62,198 nt of DNA from an uncultured Acidimicrobiales bacterium (GCA_902805665.1 CADCTB010000106.1:319-62516), one strand, 5' to 3'; numbered from the stretch's first letter, positions 46,771 through 55,972 are shown. Made by a program: numbers and translations. Notes: a model not told the origin generated them from the letters alone.

Positions 46771-46799
46771 ATGCCGCCTCCGGGCGGAAAAGGAGCGAC

Positions 46800-47369
46800 A
46801 TGGCAACCACGTTCACCAGGGAGCACCAGGGCGTCCAGGTCCCCGAGGCGGGTACCTACGCCTTCGACCAGGGCCACACCACCATCGAGTTCGTGGGCCG
46901 GCACCTCATGATCACCAAGGTCCGTGGTCGGTTCACCGACTTCAGCGGCCAGATCGTGATCGGCGAGGCGCCCGAGAACTCCTCCGTCGAGGTCACGATC
47001 AACACCGCCAGCGTGGACAGCTCGGACGAGAAGCGGGACGGCCACCTGCGCAGCCCCGACTTCCTCGACGTCGAGAACTACCCGACCATCACCTTCCGCA
47101 GCACCGAGGTCGAGATCGCCGGGGACGGCACGGCCAAGGTCACCGGTGACCTGACGGTCAAGGACGTCACCCGGCCCGTGACCTTGGATGTCGAGTTCGA
47201 CGGTGCCCAGGCCGACCCCTGGGGCGGTCAGCGGCTCGGCTTCTCGGCCCACACCGACATCGACCGCGAGGACTGGGGCCTCACGTGGAACGTGGCCCTG
47301 GAGACCGGCGGCATGCTGGTCAGCAAGAAGGTCCGCCTCGAGTTCAACGTCGAGGCCGTCAAGCAGTAG
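46800..47369 (+). CDS. YceI family protein
   Basis: YceI proteins are lipocalin-like barrels that bind isoprenoid-type lipids; some respond to stress. The 189 residues have the family blocks: HTTIEFVGRHLMITKVRGRF, TDFSGQIVIGE, then GHLRSPDFLDVENYPTITFR, VTGDLTVKDVTRPVTLDVEF and AHTDIDREDWGLTWN. No signal peptide is seen, so it is likely cytosolic. AAAGGAG precedes the ATG at 46800. Its stop touches the truA stop without a single base between. Confidence 0.9.
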   Translation: MATTFTREHQGVQVPEAGTYAFDQGHTTIEFVGRHLMITKVRGRFTDFSGQIVIGEAPENSSVEVTINTASVDSSDEKRDGHLRSPDFLDVENYPTITFRSTEVEIAGDGTAKVTGDLTVKDVTRPVTLDVEFDGAQADPWGGQRLGFSAHTDIDREDWGLTWNVALETGGMLVSKKVRLEFNVEAVKQ

Positions 47370-48185
47370 TCAGCCCTGCGGCGCCGTGCCCCGGTCGCGC
47401 CAATGCGGCCGGGGCACCCTCGCGTCAGGGCCCTCGCCGGGGTACACGACCTCCCACAGACACAGCCCCCGAGCCGGGGCGATTCGGTTGGCCACTGACC
47501 GCGTCCGGGCCCGGAGGATGCCGGCCATCTCGCCCGCCCGCTGGCGCCCGAGCCCCATCGGCACCATGGTCCCCACCAGGGCCCGCACCATCTGCTGGCA
47601 GAACGAGCTGGCGTCGATGTCGAACCGCAGCAGCCCATCACCGAGGTCGTGCCAGCGGGCGTCGTAGACCAGCCGGACCAGGCTGGCGTCGGGAATCCGC
47701 TTCGGCACCCGGCAGAACGACGAGAAGTCGTGCTCGCCGATGATGGGGTCGCAGGCCAGTCGCAGGGCGGCCAGATCGAGCGGCTCGGCCACGTGCCAGG
47801 TGGTGGTGGCCAGGAACGGGTCGGGGACCGGCCGGTTGAGCACGGTGTAGCGGTACCGGCGGGCCACCGCCGAGCGGCGGGCGTTGAACCCCGCGGACGC
47901 CACCTCGGCCGAACGGACCACGATGGCCGGGCCCAGCATCGAGTTCAGGTGCCGCTGGAGCCCCACCAGGTCGGGCTCAGGCTGATCCACGTCGAAGTGG
48001 ACGACCTGGCCCCACGCGTGGACACCCCGGTCCGTGCGCCCGGCCACGATGAGGTTGACCGGCTGGCGCAGCACGGTCTCCAGCGCTCGGGCCAGCTCAC
48101 CGCCGACGGTGCGGACGTCGAGGTTCTCCGAGAACCCGTGGAACCCGGTCCCGTCGTAGGCGACGAGCATCCGCACGCGTGTCAT
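47370..48185 (-). CDS. truA: tRNA pseudouridine38-40 synthase
   Basis: TruA isomerises uridines 38-40 in the anticodon arm. It has 271 residues from the ATG at 48185 (MTRVRMLVAYDGTGFHGFSE), with the catalytic Asp in VAGRTDRGVHAWGQVVHFD and ARRYRYTVLNRPVPDPF. FDIDASSFCQQMVRALVGTM and GLCLWEVVYPG follow. Ten codons upstream another ATG at 48215 could extend it. It follows rplQ, as in many Actinobacteria. Confidence 0.95.
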   Translation of the reverse strand: MTRVRMLVAYDGTGFHGFSENLDVRTVGGELARALETVLRQPVNLIVAGRTDRGVHAWGQVVHFDVDQPEPDLVGLQRHLNSMLGPAIVVRSAEVASAGFNARRSAVARRYRYTVLNRPVPDPFLATTTWHVAEPLDLAALRLACDPIIGEHDFSSFCRVPKRIPDASLVRLVYDARWHDLGDGLLRFDIDASSFCQQMVRALVGTMVPMGLGRQRAGEMAGILRARTRSVANRIAPARGLCLWEVVYPGEGPDARVPRPHWRDRGTAPQG

Positions 48186-48230
48186 GTGGCCGACCTCCCG
48201 GGCCGGCAGCGTCACGGGTCGGGCGCGGGA

Positions 48231-48584
48231 CTAGACGAGCTCGATGCGGGCCATCGGCGCGTTGTCGCCGTGGCGGGGGCCCAGCTTGAGGATCCGGGTG
48301 TAACCCCCGGGGCGGCCCTCGTAGCGGGGGGCGATCTCCTCGAAGAGCTTGTGGGCCATGTCCTTGTCGCCGATGTACGACACCACCTGGCGGTGGTTGT
48401 GCACCCCGCCCTTACGGGCCTTGGTGATGAGCTTCTCGGCGATGGGGCGGAGGGCCTTGGCCTTGGCCTCAGTGGTGACGATGCCCTCGGCCGCGAAGAG
48501 CGACGCCGCCATGTTGGCGAACATCAGCCGCTGGTGCGAGGCCGACCCGCCGAAGCGGCGACCCTTGGTGGGGGTGCCCGGCAT
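48231..48584 (-). CDS. rplQ: 50S ribosomal protein bL17
   Basis: bL17 lies near the exit tunnel. The 117 residues: [60 protein letters not shown] and [20 protein letters not shown]. It follows rpoA by four bases and ends the alpha operon, with truA 45 bases later. Confidence 0.97.
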   Translation of the reverse strand: MPGTPTKGRRFGGSASHQRLMFANMAASLFAAEGIVTTEAKAKALRPIAEKLITKARKGGVHNHRQVVSYIGDKDMAHKLFEEIAPRYEGRPGGYTRILKLGPRHGDNAPMARIELV

Positions 48585-48588
48585 GGCC

Positions 48589-49533
48589 CTACGCCCCGCT
48601 CTTCGACCGCAGGGCCAGGCCCCGCTCGTCGAGCTTCTGCAGGACCTCGTCGAGGGACTTCTGCCCGAAGTTGGTGATGGCCAGCAGGTCCTCTTCGGTC
48701 TTGTTGACCAGCTCGCCCACGGTGTTGACCTGCGCCCGCTTGAGGCAGTTCCGGGGCCGCTCGGAGAGGTCGAGCTCCTCGATGGCCAGATCGAGGTCGG
48801 GCGAGCCGCTGCCCAGCACACCCACGTCGCCCAGTTCCAGGGCCCGGGGGGCGTCGCTCATCTCGGCCACCAGGGTGACGAGGGAGCGGAGGGTGGCGCC
48901 GGCCGAGGCCAGGGCCTCACGGGGCGAGATCGACCCGTCGGTCTCGATGTCGAGGGTGAGGCGGTCGTAGTTGGTGGCCTGCTCGACCCGGGTGGGCTCG
49001 ACGGCGAAGGCGACCCGGCGCACCGGGGAGAAGATGCTGTCGATGGGGATGACGCCGATGACCGACGACTTCTTGTTCTTGTCGGCGGACACGTAGCCCC
49101 GGCCCCGCTCGACGGTGATCTCCAGCGCCAGGCGGGACTTCCCCGACAGGGTGGCGATGTGCATGTCCGGGTTGAGGATCTCGACGTCGGAGTGCGGCTG
49201 GAGGTCACGGGCGGTGACGTCGCCGGGCCCCCGGGCGTCGAGGCGCAGGGTGACCGGCTCGTCGGACTCCACCCGCAGGACCAGGTCCTTCAGGTTGAGC
49301 ATGATGTCGGTGACGTCCTCCTTCACCCCGGCGATGGTGGTGAACTCGTGGAGGACGTCGTCGAAGCGGATCGAGGTGACGGCGGCACCCGGGATCGACG
49401 ACAACAGGGTGCGGCGGAGGGAGTTGCCCAGGGTGTGGCCGAAGCCGGGCTCCAGGGGCGAGATGGTGAAGAGCTGGCGGTCGCCCTCCTGCTCTCCGAG
49501 GGCTTCGACTGACGGGCGCTGAATGATGAGCAT
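48589..49533 (-). CDS. rpoA: RNA polymerase alpha subunit
   Basis: The assembly platform of RNA polymerase and the contact for activators and UP elements. The 314 residues include the N-terminal domain ([40 protein letters not shown]) and the C-terminal domain ([20 protein letters not shown], then [20 protein letters not shown]). Both halves are intact. It stands between rpsD and rplQ. Confidence 0.98.
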   Translation of the reverse strand: MLIIQRPSVEALGEQEGDRQLFTISPLEPGFGHTLGNSLRRTLLSSIPGAAVTSIRFDDVLHEFTTIAGVKEDVTDIMLNLKDLVLRVESDEPVTLRLDARGPGDVTARDLQPHSDVEILNPDMHIATLSGKSRLALEITVERGRGYVSADKNKKSSVIGVIPIDSIFSPVRRVAFAVEPTRVEQATNYDRLTLDIETDGSISPREALASAGATLRSLVTLVAEMSDAPRALELGDVGVLGSGSPDLDLAIEELDLSERPRNCLKRAQVNTVGELVNKTEEDLLAITNFGQKSLDEVLQKLDERGLALRSKSGA

Positions 49534-49548
49534 TGGCTGTTCGCTTTC

Positions 49549-50172
49549 CTACTTCGAGTAGAGCTCGACGATGAGCGACTCCCGCACCGGGACGTCGATG
49601 TGCTCCCGGAGGGGCAGGTCGCGAACGGTGGCGGTGAAGCCCTCTCCGGAGACTTCGATCCAGGGCGGCTTGGCCCGGTCGAGGGTGTCGAGGTTGTGGC
49701 GCAGGACGATCATGGCCCGGGACTTCTCCCGGATCTCCACGACGTCGCCCTTGCGGACTTGGTAGCTGGGAATGGTGACCCGACGGCCGTTGACGTTCAC
49801 GTGGCCGTGGCGGACGAACTGGCGGGCCTGGTTGCGGCTCGAGCCCCAGCCGGCCCGGTAGGCGACGTTGTCGAGGCGCTGCTCGAGCATGCGCAGCAGG
49901 TTCTCGCCGGTGATGCCGTCCTGGCGGTTGGCTTCCTTGTACATGTTGCGGAACTGCTTCTCGAGCACTCCGTAGATGCGGCGGGCCTTCTGCTTCTCCC
50001 GCAGCTGGAACATGTACTCGGACTCACGGATGCGGCCGCGGCCGTGCATGCCGGGGGGGTAGGGCCGGCGCTCGATCGGGCACTTCATCGAGTCGCACTT
50101 CGGGCCCTTGAGGAAGAGCTTCATCTTCTCCCGCCGGCACAGACGGCAGACGGGACCGGTGTACCGAGCCAT
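49549..50172 (-). CDS. rpsD: 30S ribosomal protein uS4 (zinc-binding form)
   Basis: uS4 starts 16S assembly. The 207 residues show a four-cysteine N-terminus (C at residues 9, 12, 26 and 31: VCRLCRREK, KCDSMKCPIER), so this is the zinc-carrying form. The S4 RNA-binding domain is RLDNVAYRAGWGSSRNQARQ, then FVRHGHVNVNGRRV. In many bacteria it represses its own operon; no such site was searched for here. Confidence 0.97.
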   Translation of the reverse strand: MARYTGPVCRLCRREKMKLFLKGPKCDSMKCPIERRPYPPGMHGRGRIRESEYMFQLREKQKARRIYGVLEKQFRNMYKEANRQDGITGENLLRMLEQRLDNVAYRAGWGSSRNQARQFVRHGHVNVNGRRVTIPSYQVRKGDVVEIREKSRAMIVLRHNLDTLDRAKPPWIEVSGEGFTATVRDLPLREHIDVPVRESLIVELYSK

Positions 50173-50175
50173 GTG

Positions 50176-50574
50176 TCAGACCCTCCGACGCTTGGGGGGA
50201 CGGCAGCCATTGTGGGGGATGGGCGTGAGGTCCTTGATGCCGGAGACCTCGATGCCCGTCTGCTGGATCGAGCGGATGGCGGTCTCCCGGCCGGAGCCGG
50301 GGCCCTTCACCAGCACGTCGACCTTGCGCACCCCGTGCTCCATCGCCCGACGGGCGCACGCCTCGGCCGCCAGCTGGGCGGCGAAGGGCGTGGACTTGCG
50401 GGAGCCCTTGAAGCCGACGTTGCCGGCCGACGCCCAGGCCAGGACGTTGCCCTCCATGTCGCTGATCGAGATGATCGTGTTGTTGAACGAGCTCTTGATG
50501 TGCGCCACCCCGTAGGAGACGTTCTTCCGCTCGCGCTTCTTCGGACGCCTGCCTCCCGGCTTGGGCTTCGGCAT
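50176..50574 (-). CDS. rpsK: 30S ribosomal protein uS11
   Basis: uS11 lies on the platform near the mRNA exit. The 132 residues include [60 protein letters not shown], then [20 protein letters not shown] and CRPPKRRRV at the end. Its ATG shares one base with the rpsM stop. Confidence 0.97.
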   Translation of the reverse strand: MPKPKPGGRRPKKRERKNVSYGVAHIKSSFNNTIISISDMEGNVLAWASAGNVGFKGSRKSTPFAAQLAAEACARRAMEHGVRKVDVLVKGPGSGRETAIRSIQQTGIEVSGIKDLTPIPHNGCRPPKRRRV

Positions 50575-50951
50575 TACTTGCGCACCTTCTTCTTTCCGGC
50601 GACGGTCTTCTTCGGGCCCTTGCGGGTCCGGGCGTTGGTGTGGGTGCGCTGGCCCCGCACCGGCAGGCCACGGCGGTGGCGGATGCCCTGGTAACAGCCG
50701 ATCTCGATCTTGCGCTTGATGTCCTGGGCGACGTCGCGCCGCAGGTCACCCTCGACCTTGAGGGTGGCGTCGATGTGGTTGCGGAGCTGGGCGACCTCTT
50801 CCTCGGTCAGGTCCCGCACGCGGGTGTTCGGGTCGATGCCGGTGTCGATGCAGACCCGGTGCGCGGTGGTGCGACCGATGCCGAGGATGTAGGTGAGGGA
50901 GATCTCCAGCCGCTTCTCCCGGGGAATGTCGACGCCTGCGATTCGAGCCAT
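50574..50951 (-). CDS. rpsM: 30S ribosomal protein uS13
   Basis: uS13 contacts both the P-site tRNA and the large subunit head bridge. The 125 residues: [40 protein letters not shown], then [20 protein letters not shown] and [20 protein letters not shown]. The ATG shares one base with the rpmJ stop (TGATG). Confidence 0.97.
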   Translation of the reverse strand: MARIAGVDIPREKRLEISLTYILGIGRTTAHRVCIDTGIDPNTRVRDLTEEEVAQLRNHIDATLKVEGDLRRDVAQDIKRKIEIGCYQGIRHRRGLPVRGQRTHTNARTRKGPKKTVAGKKKVRK

Positions 50952-51064
50952 CAGCCTTGCCTTTGCTTGTGACGGGGGTTGGAGCAGATCACCATCACCC
51001 TGCCCTCGCGACGGATGACCTTGCAGCGTTCACAGATCTTCTTCACGCTCGGCTTGACCTTCAT
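50951..51064 (-). CDS. rpmJ: 50S ribosomal protein bL36 (zinc-binding form)
   Basis: A 37-residue zinc-finger ribosomal protein, [20 protein letters not shown], then [17 protein letters not shown]. Three Cys and one His (CERC, C, H) bind one zinc. Its ATG is at 51064, 32 bases after the infA stop. It is too short for most ORF filters and is easily missed. Confidence 0.96.
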   Translation of the reverse strand: MKVKPSVKKICERCKVIRREGRVMVICSNPRHKQRQG

Positions 51065-51096
51065 GTGGATGCCACCTTCATCGGCTGCCTTCTCTT

Positions 51097-51321
51097 CTAC
51101 TTGTAGCGGTAGGTGATGCGCCCGCGACTGATGTCGTACGGCGTCAGCTCCACCTGCACCCGGTCACCAGGGAGGATCCGGATGTAGTGCATCCTCATCT
51201 TCCCCGAGATGTGAGCCAGTACCTTGTGGCCGTTCTCCAGCTCGACGCGGAACATGGCGTTGGGCAGCGGTTCCACGACCGTGCCCTCCATCACGATGGC
51301 GTCTTCCTTGGGCTTTGGCAG
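51097..51321 (-). CDS. infA: Translation initiation factor IF-1, probable CTG start
   Basis: IF-1 occupies the A site during initiation. The OB-fold sequence [40 protein letters not shown], then [18 protein letters not shown] is complete. Standard starts (GTG 51294 or ATG 51291) would cut off the conserved first strand. The frame continues upstream as PKPKEDAIV to a CTG at 51321. A perfect AGGAGA lies seven bases before that CTG. With CTG the protein has 74 residues, about the length of the family. Confidence 0.93.
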   Translation of the reverse strand: MPKPKEDAIVMEGTVVEPLPNAMFRVELENGHKVLAHISGKMRMHYIRILPGDRVQVELTPYDISRGRITYRYK

Positions 51322-51328
51322 GTGATCT

Positions 51329-51334
51329 TCTCCT
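51329..51334 (-). promoter_or_regulatory. Shine-Dalgarno site of infA
   Basis: AGGAGA on the minus strand, seven bases before CTG 51321 and 34 bases before GTG 51294. Only the CTG has proper spacing, so this site decides the infA start. Further upstream TATTCT may be the -10 of an infA promoter inside the 117-base gap to map. Confidence 0.65.
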
Positions 51335-51438
51335 GACGACGCGTCTCAACCAGCAAACTGCCGGGGGACAGGTGGATAGAATAACGCACTTCGCCCCGGT
51401 AGATTCCCGGGGGTCCGCGCGCGTGCGCTCGTTCGCGG

Positions 51439-52191
51439 CTAATCGAGGACGGTCAGGACCTCGGGGCCGTTCTCGGTGACTGCGATCGAGTGCTCGAAGT
51501 GGGCGGACAGAGAGCCGTCGGCCGTGACGACCGTCCAGCCGTCGTCGTTGAGCTGGGTTTCTGCGCTTCCGAGGTTCACCATGGGCTCCACGGCGAGGGC
51601 GTGGCCCCGCTTGAGCTTCATGCCCTTGCCGGGAATCCCGTAGTTCGGGACCTGCGGTTCCTCGTGCATGGCCCGGCCGATGCCGTGCCCGACGTACTCC
51701 CGCACCACCGAGAACCCGGCACCCTCGGCCACCGTCTGCACGGCATGGCCGATGTCGGAGAGCCGGGCGCCCTGGCGGACGTGCTCGATCCCCGCCCACA
51801 GGCTGTCCTCGGTGACGGTGAGGAGCTTGCGGGCCTCCTCGGAGATCTCCCCGACCGGGATGGTGCGGGCGGCGTCGCCGTGCCAGCCGTCGATGATGGC
51901 GCCGCAGTCGATGGAGATGATGTCGCCTTCCTCGAGACGGTACGTGCCCGGGATCCCGTGGACGATCACGTCGTTGGGCGACGTGCAGATCACCGCCGGG
52001 TACCCGTGGTAGTTCAGGAAGTTCGACTTGGCCTTGCGCTTGGCGAGCACCTCGCGGGCGACCTTGTCGAGGTCGGCGGTGGTCTTCCCGGGCCGGGCCG
52101 CCGCCGCGCAGGCGTCGAGCATCTCGGCCACCACCCGGCCGGCCTGGCGCATCTTGGCGATCTCCGCCGCCGACTTGATGGTGATGCTCAT
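51439..52191 (-). CDS. map: Methionine aminopeptidase, type I
   Basis: Map removes the initiator methionine from new proteins. The 250 residues carry the five metal ligands: IISIDCGAIIDGWHGDAART (two Asp), GHGIGRAMHEEPQVPNYG (His), HALAVEPMVNLG (Glu) and FEHSIAVTENGPEVLTVLD (Glu). There is no N-terminal zinc or SH3 extension, so it is the short type Ia-like form. Its ATG overlaps the adk stop (ATGA). Confidence 0.97.
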   Translation of the reverse strand: MSITIKSAAEIAKMRQAGRVVAEMLDACAAAARPGKTTADLDKVAREVLAKRKAKSNFLNYHGYPAVICTSPNDVIVHGIPGTYRLEEGDIISIDCGAIIDGWHGDAARTIPVGEISEEARKLLTVTEDSLWAGIEHVRQGARLSDIGHAVQTVAEGAGFSVVREYVGHGIGRAMHEEPQVPNYGIPGKGMKLKRGHALAVEPMVNLGSAETQLNDDGWTVVTADGSLSAHFEHSIAVTENGPEVLTVLD

Positions 52192-52850
52192 GCCCGGGCC
52201 AGCCGGTTTTCGATGGCCCGCAGGAGGCGGCGGGTGACGGTGTCGGGTTCACCCTCGCCGTCGACCGCGGCGAGGCGGTCGGTGGCCAGGTACCAGGCCA
52301 CCAGCGGGGCCGTCTGCTTGTCGTACTGGTCGAGCCGCCGGGTGATGACGGCTTCGGTGTCGTCCTCGCGCTGGACGACCTCGCCGCCGCAGGCGTCGCA
52401 GGTCCAGTTCTCCTTGGGGGGGGCGTCGATGCTGTAGTTCAGCCCGCAGACGGAGCAGACCCGCCGGCTCGCCAGCCGCTTGAGCACCACGCCCATGGGC
52501 ACGTTGAGCTCGATGACCAGGTCGACGTGGTGGGGGGTCAGCATCTCGTCGAGCGCCTCGGCCTGGGCGACGTTGCGGGGGAAGCCCTCCATGACGAATC
52601 CTCGCTCGGCGGCGTCGAGCTCGGTCAGGCGCTCGCGCACCATCTCGTTGACCACCTCGTCGGGGACCAGGTCGCCGGCATCCATGTACTTCTTGGCCCG
52701 GCGCCCGATCTCGGAGTCACCCTTCACGAACATGCGGAACATGTCACCGGTCGAGATCCGGGGCACGCCGAAGTGTTGGGACAGCCGGATGGCCTGTGTC
52801 CCCTTCCCCGCACCCTGCTTGCCCAGGATGACAAGCCGTGTGGCGAGCAC
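52188..52850 (-). CDS. adk: Adenylate kinase, zinc LID form
   Basis: Adk balances ATP, ADP and AMP. The 220 residues from GTG 52850 contain the P-loop VILGKQGAGKGTQAIRLSQH, the AMP-binding GVPRISTGDMFR, and the LID with four cysteines (CSVCGLNYS, CDACGGEVV) that hold a zinc. QREDDTEAVITRRLDQYDKQ follows. The GTG overlaps the secY stop by one base (TAGTG). Confidence 0.96.
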   Translation of the reverse strand: MLATRLVILGKQGAGKGTQAIRLSQHFGVPRISTGDMFRMFVKGDSEIGRRAKKYMDAGDLVPDEVVNEMVRERLTELDAAERGFVMEGFPRNVAQAEALDEMLTPHHVDLVIELNVPMGVVLKRLASRRVCSVCGLNYSIDAPPKENWTCDACGGEVVQREDDTEAVITRRLDQYDKQTAPLVAWYLATDRLAAVDGEGEPDTVTRRLLRAIENRLARA

Positions 52851-54142
52851 TAGGCGAGGAAGCCCTCGTAGTTCCGCATCATGAGCTGACTGTCGATCTG
52901 CTTCATCGTTTCCAGGGCCACACCGACTGCGATCAGGATGGTGGTGCCGCCGAACGGGAACTGCTGGACGCCGTAGAGCGACAGCAGGATGTTCGGGACC
53001 AGGGCGATGGCGGCGAGGAACAGTGAGCCTGGCAGCGTGATGCGGTTGAGGATCTGACCGAGGTAGCGCTCGGTGGGAGGCCCGGGGCGGATGCCCGGGA
53101 TGAACCCACCCTGCTTGCGGATGATGTCCGCCTGTTGCTGGGGGTTGAACGTGATGGCCGTGTAGAAGTAGGTGAAGAACACGATCATCAGGCCGTAGGT
53201 GAGGATGTAGACGATGTTGTCCTGCTGCACCAGGTACTTGTTGATGAAGTTCACCACCCCCTCCCACTGGATGATGTTGGAGAGCAACACCGGGAAGTAG
53301 AGGACGGAGCTGGCGAAGATGATCGGGATGACGCCGGCCTGGTTGACCTTGAGGGGGATGTAGGTGCTCTGGCCGCCGTACATCCGCCGGCCGACGACCC
53401 GCTTGGCGAACTGCACGGGGATGCGGCGTTGGCCCTGCTCGACGAACACGATGGCCACGATCATCCCGACGGCCAGCAGCATGAAGATGGTGAAGGCGAA
53501 GTAGCCCTTCTCGGCCTGGATATTGCCGACCTGGGCCGGCATGCGGCTCACCACGTTGGCGAAGATCAGGATGGACATCCCGTTGCCGATGCCCCGCTGG
53601 GTGATCAGCTCCCCCATCCACATCACGATGGCCGTGCCCGCGGTGATGGTGAGGACGATCAGGGCGACGTGGGGCACGTCGAACGTGGTCACCAGCGGAA
53701 GGCCGGTGTCGGTGCCCGAGCCGAGGAGGCCGTTGTTGAACTGGTAGGTGATGCCGGTGGCCTGGAGGACGGCCAGGCCGACGGTCATGTAGCGCGTCCA
53801 CTGGGTGATCTTCTTCTGGCCGACGGCGCCCTGCTTCTGCCACTGCTCGATCTTGGGGATCACCACCGCCAGGAGCTGCATGATGATCGAGCTGGTGATG
53901 TAGGGCATGATCCCGAGGGCGAAGACCGCCATCTGGGTGAGGGCGCCACCGGAGAAGAGGTTCAGGAAGCCCAGGACGCCGCCCTCGTCGGCCTGGCGCT
54001 GCAGGTCCTGCACCGCGTTGAAGTCGATGCCCGGCACGGTGACGTTCGACCCGAGCCGGTACAGCAGGATCACGAACAGGGTGAAGAGGATCTTGTTGCG
54101 AAGATCCACGACCTTGAAGATGTTCTTCAGGCTCGACAGCAT
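52850..54142 (-). CDS. secY: Protein translocase subunit SecY
   Basis: SecY forms the central channel of the Sec translocon. The 430 residues are ten transmembrane segments, with VTVPGIDFNAVQDLQ near the start, FALGIMPYITSSIIMQLLAV, GELITQRGIGNGMSILIFAN and VGRRMYGGQSTYIPLKVNQA. The C-terminal loop FFTYFYTAITFNPQQQADII, then KQGGFIPGIRPGPPTERYL is intact. It sits between rplO and adk in the spc operon. Confidence 0.98.
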   Translation of the reverse strand: MLSSLKNIFKVVDLRNKILFTLFVILLYRLGSNVTVPGIDFNAVQDLQRQADEGGVLGFLNLFSGGALTQMAVFALGIMPYITSSIIMQLLAVVIPKIEQWQKQGAVGQKKITQWTRYMTVGLAVLQATGITYQFNNGLLGSGTDTGLPLVTTFDVPHVALIVLTITAGTAIVMWMGELITQRGIGNGMSILIFANVVSRMPAQVGNIQAEKGYFAFTIFMLLAVGMIVAIVFVEQGQRRIPVQFAKRVVGRRMYGGQSTYIPLKVNQAGVIPIIFASSVLYFPVLLSNIIQWEGVVNFINKYLVQQDNIVYILTYGLMIVFFTYFYTAITFNPQQQADIIRKQGGFIPGIRPGPPTERYLGQILNRITLPGSLFLAAIALVPNILLSLYGVQQFPFGGTTILIAVGVALETMKQIDSQLMMRNYEGFLA

Positions 54143-54227
54143 GGCGTCCTCAGGCTCGTCTGACGGCTCGGTGTGCGCAGACTGAACAGGTTAGTTGTCA
54201 GCGGTTCTAAAACGGTCGCAGAACGGT

Positions 54228-54716
54228 TCAGCGGTTCGACAGCGCGTTGCCCGAGGCTGCGGGACGGCCGTTGTTGAACGGCGGCGGCAGGACCTCGACG
54301 GTGCCGCCGGCGGCGGTGATGGCGTCCTGGGCCGACTTGGAGAACCCGTGGGCCGAGACCCGCAGGGCCCGGGTCAGCTCGCCCCGGCCCAGCACCTTCA
54401 CCAGGCCGTGCTTGTGCACCAGGCCATTGGCCCGGAGGGTGTCGGGGCTGACGACGTCGCCGTCGAACTCCTGCAGGGTGTCCAGGTTGACCACCACGTA
54501 CTCCACCCGGAAGGGGTTGCGGAAGCCCTTGAGCTTGGGGACGCGCCGGCTCAGGGGCATCTGACCACCCTCGAACCCGGGCTTGACCGAGCCGCGGGCG
54601 CCCTGGCCCTTCGTGCCCCGGCCTGCGGTCTTGCCGCCCTTGCCGCCGATGCCTCGTCCGACGCGGCGACGCTCCTTGGTGGCGCCGGGGGCCGGCTTCA
54701 GGTCATGGACCTTCAT
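54228..54716 (-). CDS. rplO: 50S ribosomal protein uL15
   Basis: uL15 links domains of 23S rRNA. The 162 residues from the ATG at 54716 show MKVHDLKPAPGATKERRRVG, then RGIGGKGGKTAGRGTKGQGA, FEGGQMPLSRRVPKLKGFRN and KVLGRGELTRALRVSAHGFS. Its start overlaps the rpmD stop (ATGA). Eighty-five bases separate it from secY; the 10-mer TCAGCGGTTC that ends the gene occurs again at 54198. Confidence 0.97.
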   Translation of the reverse strand: MKVHDLKPAPGATKERRRVGRGIGGKGGKTAGRGTKGQGARGSVKPGFEGGQMPLSRRVPKLKGFRNPFRVEYVVVNLDTLQEFDGDVVSPDTLRANGLVHKHGLVKVLGRGELTRALRVSAHGFSKSAQDAITAAGGTVEVLPPPFNNGRPAASGNALSNR

Positions 54717-54904
54717 GCGAGTTCCTCTCCGGGCTCGACGGTGATCAGGTGCGTCACCCTGGCCAGCATGCCGCGGACATCGGCGGTGTCGGGCAGGTTG
54801 GTCTGCCGCCCGATGCCGGCCAGCCCGAGGGCCTTCATGGTCTTGCGGTGGACCGGCTTGGTGCCGATGGTGGACTTGACCTGGGTGACCATGATCCGGG
54901 CCAT
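54713..54904 (-). CDS. rpmD: 50S ribosomal protein uL30
   Basis: A 63-residue protein: [40 protein letters not shown], then MLARVTHLITVEPGEEL. The ATG at 54904 shares one base with the rpsE stop; a GTG one codon earlier is possible. It overlaps rplO by four bases. Confidence 0.96.
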   Translation of the reverse strand: MARIMVTQVKSTIGTKPVHRKTMKALGLAGIGRQTNLPDTADVRGMLARVTHLITVEPGEELA

Positions 54905-55452
54905 CACGCCACCTCGACCGGGGTGTGGGGGCCGCGCTGGCTCTCCTGGTAGGCCTTGAGCAGGCCGGGAGGGGTGACCTCTTCGGGCGACTTGCCCCGC
55001 TTGCGGGCCACCTCGTCGGGCCGCATGAGGCCCTTGAGGCCGGCGACGGTGGCGTGGGCCACGTTGATGGCGTTCGACGACCCGAGCGACTTGGCCAGGA
55101 TGTCGTGGACGCCCGCCGACTCGAGGATGGCCCGGGCCGCACCGCCGGCGATCACGCCGGTACCGGGAGCGGCGGGCTTGAGCAGCACGCGGCCGGCGCC
55201 CCGCTCACCAAGGATGGGGTGGGTGATGGTGCTCCCGGCCAGGGGGACGTCGAAGAGCTCCTTCTTGGCCTCTTCGATCCCCTTCTGGATGGCGGCGGGG
55301 ACTTCCTTGGCCTTGCCGTAGCCCAGACCGACCTTGCCGGCGCCGTCGCCGACGACCACCAGGGCGGTGAAGGAGAAACGGCGGCCACCCTTGACCACCT
55401 TGGCCACCCGGTTGATGGCGATGACTCGCTCGACGTAGGGACTCTCAGCCAT
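54904..55452 (-). CDS. rpsE: 30S ribosomal protein uS5
   Basis: uS5 helps accuracy and mRNA unwinding at the entry site. The 182 residues show [60 protein letters not shown], then [20 protein letters not shown] and [19 protein letters not shown]. The ATG at 55452 was chosen; the frame runs upstream through the palindromic gap but that part is not family-like. Confidence 0.97.
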   Translation of the reverse strand: MAESPYVERVIAINRVAKVVKGGRRFSFTALVVVGDGAGKVGLGYGKAKEVPAAIQKGIEEAKKELFDVPLAGSTITHPILGERGAGRVLLKPAAPGTGVIAGGAARAILESAGVHDILAKSLGSSNAINVAHATVAGLKGLMRPDEVARKRGKSPEEVTPPGLLKAYQESQRGPHTPVEVA

Positions 55453-55606
55453 GTGACTCCAATCTCGGTCCGGCGGCCGCAAGAACCGCCGAAGGCGGCC
55501 CCCACGGCTGGCGGCCAAAGGAAACGGCGAAGGAAGGCCGGCTCCGCCGGCCGACCGAAGCGCCTTCAAACTCGCCGAGCAAGCTCTGCTTGCGAGTGCG
55601 AAACAT
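55445..55606 (-). CDS. 53-residue micro-ORF filling the rplR-rpsE gap
   Basis: An ATG at 55606 directly follows the rplR TAG. The frame [40 protein letters not shown], then [13 protein letters not shown], ends five bases inside rpsE. The DNA is made of three short palindromes and looks like a repetitive element, so the peptide may be spurious even though it spans the gap. Other frames of the same DNA are equally open. Confidence 0.25.
   Translation of the reverse strand: MFRTRKQSLLGEFEGASVGRRSRPSFAVSFGRQPWGPPSAVLAAAGPRLESHG
55571..55606 (-). repeat. REP-like element after the rplR stop (copy A)
   Basis: CTCGCCGAGCAAGCTCTGCT and the following GCGAG...ACAT resemble the element after the rplN stop (58163-58196): 22 of the first 25 bases match. 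It contains GCAAGC-TCT-GCTTGC. The same gap also holds CCGCC-GAA-GGCGG (55486-55498) and GGCCGGC-TCC-GCCGGCC (55536-55552), all with three-base loops. Confidence 0.6.
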
Positions 55607-55972
55607 CTAGAACTCCAATCCAGCTTCACGGGCGGCGTCGGCGACTGCCGCGACGCGGCCGTGGTAGAGGTTGCCGCCCCGGTCGAAGACGACCTTGGTG
55701 ACCCCGGCGGCCTTGGCCCGCTCGGCCACCAGCGTGCCGACGGCCTTGGCCGCCTCCTTGTTGCCGGTGGGGCCCGAGCGCAGGTCGGCCTGCACCGTGC
55801 TGGCCGCGGCCAGGGTGCGGCCGGTGATGTCGTCGATCACCTGGGCGGTGATGTGCTTGTTCGACCGGAACACAGCCAGGCGCGGACGGTCGGCCGTACC
55901 CCGGACCAGCTTGCGGACCCGGTGGTGCCGGCGGGTACGGGCCACCTGCTTCTTCTTCGTGGAAAAACTCAC
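55607..55972 (-). CDS. rplR: 50S ribosomal protein uL18
   Basis: uL18 brings 5S rRNA to the large subunit. The 121 residues from GTG 55972: [40 protein letters not shown], then [19 protein letters not shown] and [20 protein letters not shown]. The GTG overlaps the stop of the second 16-codon ORF in the rplF-rplR gap (GTGA). Its stop is followed by a palindromic gap of 154 bases before rpsE. Confidence 0.97.
   Translation of the reverse strand: MSFSTKKKQVARTRRHHRVRKLVRGTADRPRLAVFRSNKHITAQVIDDITGRTLAAASTVQADLRSGPTGNKEAAKAVGTLVAERAKAAGVTKVVFDRGGNLYHGRVAAVADAAREAGLEF

Noticed and set aside
53135-54163. Plus-strand open frame opposite secY
   Set aside because: Its translation is His/Asp-rich antisense of the SecY membrane helices and has no features of its own.
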